DNA from: an uncultured Alistipes sp.
Lineage (GTDB): Bacteria; Bacteroidota; Bacteroidia; Bacteroidales; Rikenellaceae
NCBI GenBank assembly: GCA_937895825.1
Contig: CALBKP010000096.1
Location: 1-29,403 of the forward strand
Direction: 5' to 3'
DNA: 29,403 bases
Part shown: positions 23,681 to 29,403 of the stretch, piece by piece
Layout: each line of letters opens with the position of its first letter
Numbering within the stretch: position 1 is the first letter of the stretch
Notes under the pieces: generated by a model
What the model saw: the letters and a program-made list of their open reading frames with translations, nothing else
Database searches by the model: none
What the model was told of the DNA's origin: nothing
Position numbers and translations under genes: made by a program

Positions 23681-24709
23681 ATGAAGAAGAGTTTAATGTT
23701 CATTCTTGCAGTTGCAACAATGGTTGCCTGCAACACAAACCAGCAGTCGACCGCAGACGAAACAGCAGCAACTACCACCGAGGAGAGTGCGATTGCGGTA
23801 AAGACTGCCACCGCCGAGGTAGTAACTATCGACCTCACCGAGACATACACCTCGGAGATCCTCCCCTACAAGGAGAACGACATCACCCCCGCAGCCCAGG
23901 GATTGCACATCGACCAGATTAAGTTCGACGTAGGCGACCGCGTACGCGAGGGCGAGATCGTAGCAACGCTCAACCGCACAAGCCTTAAGCAGTTGGAGAT
24001 CAACCTCGCAACTATTCAAGATAGCTACAACCGTATGAAGCCCGTACACGAGGCTGGTGGCATCTCGGACCAGCAGTTTACAGAGATGCAGAACACCCTT
24101 AACCTCCAGACCGAGGTTGTTGAGCAGATGCGTAAGAACTCGGAGATTAAGTCTCCCATCTCTGGTATCGTTACAGCACGCAACTACGAGAATGGCGACC
24201 TCTTCGCCGGTATGCCGATCCTCCATATCATGCAGATCAACCGCCTCAAGGTTATGGCAAACGTATCGGAGCAGTACTACCCTAACGTTAAGGTTGGCCA
24301 GACGGTGGAGATTAGTGTAGACATCTTCCCTGGCGAGGTATTCGAGGGTAAGGTATCGCGCATCAACCCCGCTTTGGATGCTGCCACTCGTACTTTTGGC
24401 GTGGAGGTAACAATCCCCAACGCAAACGAGCGTCTTCGCCCAGGTATGTTCGCACGCGCTACATTCAACATGGGTCAGCGTGATGCCGTTATGGTTGACG
24501 ACATCGCAGTACAGAAGCAGTCGGGTTCATCGGAGCGTTTCGTTTACGTAATCAAGGATGGCAAAGCAGAGTACCGCCTTGTAGACGATGGCCGCAAGCT
24601 CGATGGCAAAGTTGAGATCCGCAAGGGCGTAGAGGCTGGCGAGCAGGTGGCTACAACCTCGTTCGTACGTCTTATGGATGGCAAGGCCGTAGAGATTGTG
24701 AACGAGTAG
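23681..24709 (+). CDS. RND efflux periplasmic adaptor lipoprotein (HlyD/AcrA family)
   Basis: Membrane-fusion protein that links the inner-membrane pump to the TolC channel, 342 residues. The signal ends in a lipobox (MVAC, acylated Cys17), so it is anchored in the inner membrane like AcrA. Domains in order: N-terminal half of the lipoyl domain (GLHIDQIKFDVGDRVREGEI), a short alpha-hairpin (about 110-150), the second lipoyl half (SPISGIVTARNYENGDLFAG), a beta-barrel domain (LKVMANVSEQYYPNVKVGQT, FEGKVSRINPALDAATRTF) and a membrane-proximal domain ending near FVRLMDGKAVEIVNE. The coding region is intact. It lies 53 nt after the tolC-like gene and 48 nt before the pump gene. Confidence 0.94.
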   Translation: MKKSLMFILAVATMVACNTNQQSTADETAATTTEESAIAVKTATAEVVTIDLTETYTSEILPYKENDITPAAQGLHIDQIKFDVGDRVREGEIVATLNRTSLKQLEINLATIQDSYNRMKPVHEAGGISDQQFTEMQNTLNLQTEVVEQMRKNSEIKSPISGIVTARNYENGDLFAGMPILHIMQINRLKVMANVSEQYYPNVKVGQTVEISVDIFPGEVFEGKVSRINPALDAATRTFGVEVTIPNANERLRPGMFARATFNMGQRDAVMVDDIAVQKQSGSSERFVYVIKDGKAEYRLVDDGRKLDGKVEIRKGVEAGEQVATTSFVRLMDGKAVEIVNE

Positions 24710-24757
24710 TTCGCTCCACGGAGATAAGTAGTTAATGGATAAAGACCTATCTTAAAG

Positions 24758-25645
24758 ATGAAAATTTACGAATCAGCGGTACGAAAACCGATCTCTACCG
24801 CACTTATATTCATAGCGGTCATCGTCTTTGGCCTATTCTCGGTGAATAAGCTCGGCGTTGACCAGTTCCCCGATATCGAGGTACCCTACATTAGTGTTAT
24901 CACCATGTACCCGGGCGGTAATGCCGAGGATATCGAGACCAACATCACCCGATTGTTGGAGGACCAGCTTAACTCTGTCGATAACCTCGATAAGATCACC
25001 TCAAAGTCATCGGATAACGTATCAATCGTAACCCTTGAGTTCGAATACGGATGCGATATGACCGAGGCGGCAAATGACGTACGTGACGTTGTGAGCCGCT
25101 CGCAGTCACTCCTTCCCGACAACGTAGAGTATCCTACGGTGATGAAGTTCTCATCATCGATGATGCCTATTATGATGCTCTCGATCACCGCAGACGAGAG
25201 CTACGCAGCACTGGCTAAGATCCTCGACGACAAGATGGTCAACGAGCTCAACCGTATTAATGGTATCGGTTCTGTTGCCGTTATCGGTGCTCGTGAGCGC
25301 GAGGTACAGGTGAACGTAGATCCTAAGAAGTTGGAGGCTTATGGCCTTACTATCGAGTCGCTCGGTGGTATCATCGCTGCAGAGAATGTCAACATCCCCG
25401 CAGGTACGCTCGACCTCGGCAACCAGACCTTCAACCTTAAGTCTGACCTCGAGTTCGACGACTCACGTGAGTTGCGCGACATCGTTATCTCGAATATTGG
25501 CGGCCGTACAGTGAAGCTTACGGACGTTGCAGAGATCCGCGATACGCTGGAGAAGGCAACTATGGATGAGCGTATCAACGGCCGTAAGGGTGTGCGTGTT
25601 ATCGTGCAGAAGCAGACAGCAGATTATCGAGGATGTTCAGGCTAA
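24758..25645 (+). CDS. N-terminal fragment of the RND pump
   Basis: 295 residues. It holds the N-terminus (MKIYESAVRKPIS), transmembrane helix 1 (TALIFIAVIVFGLFSV), and the PN1 and most of the PN2 porter subdomains (GVDQFPDIEVPYISVITMYP, RINGIGSVAVIGARER, GIIAAENVNIPAGTLDLGNQ). The last 11 or so residues come from the shifted frame. Alone it lacks the other eleven helices and the proton-relay residues, so it is not expected to work. Confidence 0.8.
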   Translation: MKIYESAVRKPISTALIFIAVIVFGLFSVNKLGVDQFPDIEVPYISVITMYPGGNAEDIETNITRLLEDQLNSVDNLDKITSKSSDNVSIVTLEFEYGCDMTEAANDVRDVVSRSQSLLPDNVEYPTVMKFSSSMMPIMMLSITADESYAALAKILDDKMVNELNRINGIGSVAVIGAREREVQVNVDPKKLEAYGLTIESLGGIIAAENVNIPAGTLDLGNQTFNLKSDLEFDDSRELRDIVISNIGGRTVKLTDVAEIRDTLEKATMDERINGRKGVRVIVQKQTADYRGCSG

Positions 25646-27914
25646 GCTCGCAGAGATTATCCCTACGTTGCCACCCGACTGTAAGGTTGAGACCATCTTC
25701 GAGTCATCGCGTGAGATTAACGACGCTATCAACTCATTGGCCGAGACCATCATGTTCGCCTTTATCTTCGTGATCTTGGTCGTTATGATCTTCCTCGGAC
25801 GTTGGCGTGCTACGTTTATCATCTGCCTTACTATCCCTATCTCGTTGATATGTGCCTTCATCTACCTTTATGCATCAGGCTCAACGCTTAACATCATATC
25901 GCTCTCGGCGCTTTCGATCGCTATCGGTATGGTTGTGGATGATGCCATCGTGGTATTGGAGAACATTACAACGCACATCGAGCGCGGCTCGAAGCCTAAG
26001 GAGGCAGCTATCTACGCTACCAACGAGGTGTGGTTGTCGGTTATCGCCACGACGCTCGTTGTCGTTGCCGTGTTTATGCCTCTCACCATGCTCCCCGGTA
26101 TGGCGGGTATCATGTTTAGAGAGCTCGGCTGGATCGTTACGATTGTTGTCTGCGTCTCTACAACCGCTGCTATTACGCTTACACCTATGATGTCGGCATA
26201 CATGCTTAAGCTCGACGGTGGAGAGCATACGTACCAGGGTATTGGCGTTATCTATAAGCCTATCGACAAGGCCCTCAGATGGCTCGACCGCGTATACGAG
26301 AAGGCGTTGCGCTTCGTGGTAAAGTGGCGAAAGACTACTGTACTTGTTCTCATTGCCATCTTTGGTGTGTCGCTATTGCTCATAAGCAAGGTACCTACCG
26401 AGTTCTTCCCACCCTCGGATAACGCACGTATTACGATGATGATCAAGATGCCGCAGAACGTCCACGTGGACTACACTACAAAGGTTGCTCGACAGATTGA
26501 TAACATAATCGCCGAGAAGTACCCATATATCTTTATGGTATCTACCTCGGCGGGTAAGAGCTCGTCGGAGAACGCCTTTGCAGCTATGCAGACCACCGGT
26601 TCGCACATCATCAACTACAATATGCGTATGCCCCGTCTCTCGGATATGGATCGTCCCACGATCTTCGAGATTGCCGATGGTCTACGTAAGGAGCTTGCTG
26701 CCATCCCCGAGATCAGAGAGTTCACCGTAACGCCTGGTGGTAGCGGCGGTGGCATGGGTGGCGCGAGCACCGTAGATGTCAAGGTATTCGGCCACAACAT
26801 GGATAACGCAATGGCTACGGCTAAGGATCTCCAGAAGCGTCTATCGCAGCTCAGCACCATGCGTGACGTGCAGCTATCGCGTGAGGACCTCCAGCCCGAG
26901 TACAACGTTATCTTCGACCGCGAGAAACTCGCCTACTACGGCATGAACAGCGCAACGGCGGCACAGTTTATCCGTAACCGTATCTATGGCTACGAGTGCT
27001 CTAAGTACCGCGAGGATGGTGACGAGTACGACATCGTTGTTCGCTACGACGAGCCCTTCCGCGAGAGCATCGAGGAGGTTGAGAACATCATCCTCTACTC
27101 ATCAATGGGTCGCCCCGTACGCCTTAAGGAGGTTGCCGAGGTTAAGGAGACGTTCTCATCTCCCGAGATCGAGCGCGAGAACCGTCAGCGTATCATTACC
27201 GTTAAGGGTATGGTTGGTGCAGGCGTAGCTCTTGGTGAGGCCGTTGCTGAGGTTAATACCGTATTGGCCGACTATGAGACTCCGTCAGGTATCACCCTCG
27301 AGCTCGGCGGTTCTATCGAGGATCAAGGCGAGGCCTTCGGTGATATTGCTACGCTACTCATCCTTATTGTGGTATTGGTATATATCGTAATGGCTACACA
27401 GTTCGAGTCACTCATATATCCATTTATCATCATGTTTACTCTGCCATTCGCCATGTCTGGTGTGTTTATCGCCCTCTGGCTCACAAATACACCGCTCTCG
27501 ATTATCGCACTTATCGGTGCCATCATGCTTGTTGGTATCGTTACGAAGAATGGTATCGTGATGGTGGACTACATGAACCTCTTGGTTGAGCGCGGTATGC
27601 CTGTTGGCGATGCAGTTATCGCCGGTGGTAAGAGCCGTCTCCGTCCTGTGCTTATGACCTCGCTCACCACAGTCCTCGGTATGGTACCTATGGCTATGGG
27701 TATCGGTGAGGGCTCAGAGATATGGCAGCCTATGGGTATCGCCGTTGTTGGTGGTCTGCTTATGTCTACAATATTGACGCTATTCATCGTTCCCGCCCTC
27801 TACGCTATGCTTGAGGGCATCAAGGAGCGCAAAGCGGCACGCAAGGCACGCCTTTTGGCTGAGCAGGAGGCCTTCATTCGCAGACAGAAGGAGGGCAAGC
27901 GCATCGAGTTTTAA
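25527..27914 (+). CDS. C-terminal fragment of the RND pump
   Basis: 795 residues from a TTG at 25527; an ATG at 25566 is also in frame. The first 32 or so residues are out-of-frame translation of the pump. Real homology begins at QIIEDVQAKL. It contains the remaining helices, including the proton-relay motif GMVVDDAIVVLENI in helix 4, the Gly-rich PGGSGGGMGGAST loop, the second porter region and the end helices (GIVTKNGIVMVDYMNLL, LRPVLMTSLTTVLGMVPMAMG). It ends in a basic C-terminal tail. Independent translation is possible by coupling, because the frame is open well upstream of the first stop, but a functional pump would still lack its N-terminal part. Confidence 0.75.
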   Translation: MQRSAIRWRRQLWMSVSTAVRVCVLSCRSRQQIIEDVQAKLAEIIPTLPPDCKVETIFESSREINDAINSLAETIMFAFIFVILVVMIFLGRWRATFIICLTIPISLICAFIYLYASGSTLNIISLSALSIAIGMVVDDAIVVLENITTHIERGSKPKEAAIYATNEVWLSVIATTLVVVAVFMPLTMLPGMAGIMFRELGWIVTIVVCVSTTAAITLTPMMSAYMLKLDGGEHTYQGIGVIYKPIDKALRWLDRVYEKALRFVVKWRKTTVLVLIAIFGVSLLLISKVPTEFFPPSDNARITMMIKMPQNVHVDYTTKVARQIDNIIAEKYPYIFMVSTSAGKSSSENAFAAMQTTGSHIINYNMRMPRLSDMDRPTIFEIADGLRKELAAIPEIREFTVTPGGSGGGMGGASTVDVKVFGHNMDNAMATAKDLQKRLSQLSTMRDVQLSREDLQPEYNVIFDREKLAYYGMNSATAAQFIRNRIYGYECSKYREDGDEYDIVVRYDEPFRESIEEVENIILYSSMGRPVRLKEVAEVKETFSSPEIERENRQRIITVKGMVGAGVALGEAVAEVNTVLADYETPSGITLELGGSIEDQGEAFGDIATLLILIVVLVYIVMATQFESLIYPFIIMFTLPFAMSGVFIALWLTNTPLSIIALIGAIMLVGIVTKNGIVMVDYMNLLVERGMPVGDAVIAGGKSRLRPVLMTSLTTVLGMVPMAMGIGEGSEIWQPMGIAVVGGLLMSTILTLFIVPALYAMLEGIKERKAARKARLLAEQEAFIRRQKEGKRIEF

Positions 27915-27928
27915 TACCTTGATTAACA

Positions 27929-27954
27929 CCGTGGGTCGATTGCTCGACCCACGG
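27929..27954 (+). promoter_or_regulatory. Intercistronic hairpin before the PII-like gene
   Basis: CCGTGGGTCGA (27929-27939), a TTGC loop and TCGACCCACGG (27944-27954) make an 11-bp perfect stem in the 58-nt gap between the pump and the PII-like gene. No T-run follows, so it is not a standard terminator. It may set relative expression by RNA processing or stability. Confidence 0.6.
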
Positions 27955-27972
27955 ATAAATAACAAATAACCT

Positions 27973-28266
27973 ATGAAAGCATTTTTTATATCATACAATC
28001 AGGCACTTACCGACCGTATCAACAAGATGTTGGACGACCATGGTGTGCGTGGCTTCACACGTTGGGCTCTTACCGAGGGACGTGGCTCACACACTGGCGA
28101 GCCACACTACGGCACCCACGCATGGCCTTCGATGAACACTTCGGTTCTTGCCATCGTCGAGGACGAGAAGATCGAGCCTCTGTTGGCTGCCGTTCGCGAG
28201 ATCGACTCGACAACCGAGCAGCAGGGCTCGCGCGCCTTTGTTTGGGATATCACTCAGGCGATGTAA
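27973..28266 (+). CDS. Small PII-like (GlnB/CutA1-fold) protein of the efflux operon
   Basis: 97 residues, no signal peptide, cytoplasmic. The pattern MKAFFISYNQAL, GVRGFTRW, GEPHYGTHAWPSMNTSVLAIVEDEKIEPLLAAVREID and QQGSRAFVWDI looks like a PII-superfamily ferredoxin-like fold: an opening strand, a helix, a central T-loop-like segment (GRGSHTGEPHYGTH) and a closing strand-helix. I recall similar proteins next to RND genes in Bacteroidota; this is memory, not a search result. The His/Cys-type content of the loop (three His in HTGEPHYGTHAW) might point to metal binding. By position it may sense a metabolite or metal and adjust the pump, as DUF3240 proteins do beside metal RND pumps, but that is inference. 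A bidirectional terminator follows. Confidence 0.75.
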   Translation: MKAFFISYNQALTDRINKMLDDHGVRGFTRWALTEGRGSHTGEPHYGTHAWPSMNTSVLAIVEDEKIEPLLAAVREIDSTTEQQGSRAFVWDITQAM

Positions 28267-28283
28267 TTCAACCCCATTGACAA

Positions 28284-28322
28284 AAAAATATAGCGAGGTA
28301 TCAACTACCTCGCTATATTTTT
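28284..28322. terminator. Bidirectional terminator of the efflux operon
   Basis: AAAAATATAGCGAGGTA (28284-28300), loop TCAAC and TACCTCGCTATATTTTT (28306-28322) form a 17-bp perfect stem whose ends are A- and T-tracts, so it works on either strand. It lies between the PII-like gene and the convergent beta-galactosidase. Confidence 0.88.
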
Positions 28323-28338
28323 GCTTTATACAGCACCC

Positions 28339-29403
28339 TTAGTTTATTGGGCTGATGATATAACCATACGAATACTCATCCGCTGTCAGGCGATAGGGAT
28401 CGTGTGGCGACATACCCCACGAGTTATCGCCGCCAAGACCACGCTGAGCAAGGTCGATGTGGAGGACAACCTCACGACGAGGCTCAATGTCCGAATAGTG
28501 CATCTGCTTCTTTAAGCCGAGACCAGGATCGAGATCCTCCGAACGGTGAGGCATAGCACTCACGCTAAGTGGCTGCAAGCCCTCAACACGTACGCCAATA
28601 CCCTCCTCATTGGTAAGCTCTACCCAGCGCACATCGCTCTTGTTACCCGACTCTTGCGGACGCACGTAAGGGAAGAGTTGCTCGTCGGTAGACTGCTCGT
28701 ATAAGCCCAGGAATGCCGACTCGCATCTATCCGAATAGTTCTCCCAGGGGCCACGGCCGTAGAACTTGAAGTTCTTGTAGTTCGCGGGGAAGATCATACG
28801 CATACCGAAGCGCATCAACTCGGGCACATACTCGCCATCACGTTTCCACTCCACCTCGACCTGAAGCGAGCCATCGGCACGGAATGTATAGATCGTAGTG
28901 TAGTACGAAGGTGCATCCACGAGATAGTACTCACCCTTGACAACAACCCTATCCTCATACTCCTCAACCGTAGCACCCAACGCCTTACGGCGGTTTGTGC
29001 GCCATACATTGCAAGTACGCTGCATGCCCTCGCCCCAGTCATTATCCGTAGGAGCACGCCAGAACCATGGCTCGGGCATCTCTCGCATAAGGTTACGACC
29101 GTTCGACACGTAACGCTCCAGACGGCCATTCGAGGTATTAAACAACACGCCAGTCTCACCCGAGAAGGCAGCCAACCAGTTATCCTGCTTCTCGATCTCA
29201 ATCACGCCCTCGGGGTGTCCCGTAGGGAAGGTGTAGGGCTGAAGCACAAACTGCTCCTCGGCAACGATATGTCCCTCGTAGAGCATGCCGTAGAGGTGTG
29301 CGGGAATCTCGGTGTAGCAAGCCATCACGGTGAGTGTCCATTCCGACGACGAGTCATCGGTGGCGTAGTCGATAGCGACATCTACGCTACGACCCGCAGG
29401 GCA
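28339..29403 (-). CDS. GH2 beta-galactosidase, C-terminal part (5' end outside window)
   Basis: The C-terminal 354 residues of a large GH2 beta-galactosidase. The frame is open to the window edge (CPAGRSVDVAIDYATDD precedes the GTG at 29328), so that GTG is not the start. The visible part includes the end of an immunoglobulin-like domain and the beta-galactosidase small-chain domain (LacZ domain 5): FWRAPTDNDWGEGM, RMIFPANYKNFKFYGRGPWENYSDR, YVRPQESGNKSDVRWVEL, LSVSAMPHRSEDL and HIDLAQRGLGGDNSWG. The catalytic barrel and any signal peptide lie to the right of the window. It would release galactose from beta-galactosides and could act on products of the GH53 galactanase, though the two are 15 kb apart. 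Confidence 0.93.
   Translation of the reverse strand, partial: CPAGRSVDVAIDYATDDSSSEWTLTVMACYTEIPAHLYGMLYEGHIVAEEQFVLQPYTFPTGHPEGVIEIEKQDNWLAAFSGETGVLFNTSNGRLERYVSNGRNLMREMPEPWFWRAPTDNDWGEGMQRTCNVWRTNRRKALGATVEEYEDRVVVKGEYYLVDAPSYYTTIYTFRADGSLQVEVEWKRDGEYVPELMRFGMRMIFPANYKNFKFYGRGPWENYSDRCESAFLGLYEQSTDEQLFPYVRPQESGNKSDVRWVELTNEEGIGVRVEGLQPLSVSAMPHRSEDLDPGLGLKKQMHYSDIEPRREVVLHIDLAQRGLGGDNSWGMSPHDPYRLTADEYSYGYIISPIN

Larger units (their letters stand above)
24758..27914 (+). pseudogene. RND efflux pump gene (AcrB-like) with a frameshift
   Basis: Together the two frames encode a complete HAE1-type RND transporter of about 1050 residues that would export toxic compounds using the proton gradient. 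The first frame (24758-25645) ends in VIVQKQTADYRGCSG; the second takes over with QQIIEDVQAKLAEIIPTLP. Relatives read VQKQ(S/T)GANxV before this point. Here only four bases (ACAG) lie between codons for VQKQ and QIIEDV where about 18 are expected, so about 14 nt seem to be lost, which shifts the frame. The site is a CAG-rich run (four CAG words in about 20 nt). The rest of the gene is undamaged, with no other stops, so the lesion is recent or an assembly error. If real, the pump lacks function unless frameshifting restores it. Confidence 0.85.

Noticed and set aside
25606..25645. Programmed ribosomal frameshift in the RND pump
   Set aside because: No slippery heptamer, stem or pseudoknot is evident and about six conserved residues would still be missing, so a deletion or assembly error explains it better.
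1..29403. CRISPR arrays, insertion sequences, prophage genes, toxin-antitoxin pairs or a defence island
   Set aside because: No regularly spaced repeats, transposase, integrase, phage structural gene or known defence domain was found in any credible frame.

Overview
The window is a gene-dense chromosomal segment of a Bacteroidota bacterium, most likely a gut Bacteroidales (an Alistipes/Rikenellaceae-like genome is my best guess, not proven). The reasons are a SusC/SusD pair, a DUF3078-type outer-membrane protein, a GH2 beta-galactosidase, a GH53 galactanase, many signal peptides ending in AQ, lipoprotein signals, no strong Shine-Dalgarno sites, and repeated use of the Bacteroidota -7 promoter element TAnnTTTG, in places with TTG 19-20 nt upstream. 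No rRNA, tRNA, insertion sequence, phage gene, integrase or CRISPR array was recognised. This is a core/housekeeping region with modest accessory content.

Layout. 1-2219: RNase Z (cut by the left edge) overlapping a SpoU/TrmH RNA methyltransferase, convergent with uracil-DNA glycosylase. 2307-8111: alkaline phosphatase, then a SusC/SusD nutrient-uptake pair without its own hydrolases or regulator. 8088-11388 (minus): a DUF3078-like outer-membrane protein, a 296-nt gap rich in inverted repeats, an S41 C-terminal processing protease, and a 65-residue single-pass membrane protein joined to it by an ATGA overlap. 11542-13944: a tight run of endonuclease IV, a GH53 galactanase and the manganese exporter MntP, closed by a perfect 18-bp bidirectional terminator. 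14022-17816 (minus): two POT-family peptide transporters, each with its own promoter and terminator. 17964-21389: glycogen branching enzyme and an L,D-transpeptidase/triple-LysM lipoprotein, ending in a terminator. 21558-28266: a TetR regulator, TolC-like channel, lipoprotein membrane-fusion protein, RND pump and a small PII-like protein, then a bidirectional terminator. 28339-29403 (minus): the C-terminal part of a GH2 beta-galactosidase, cut by the right edge.

The most notable region is the efflux locus. A 19-bp palindrome lies between tetR and tolC, and its half-site recurs inside the tetR promoter, which suggests autoregulation plus local control of the pump. The pump gene is broken: two overlapping reading frames together make a full RND transporter, and about 14 nt seem to be missing in the PN2 region. 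A PII-like protein, preceded by an intercistronic hairpin, closes the operon. I found no clearly new defence or mobile system. The best candidates for undescribed biology are the pump-linked PII-like protein, the protease-linked small membrane protein and the structured gap upstream of the protease.
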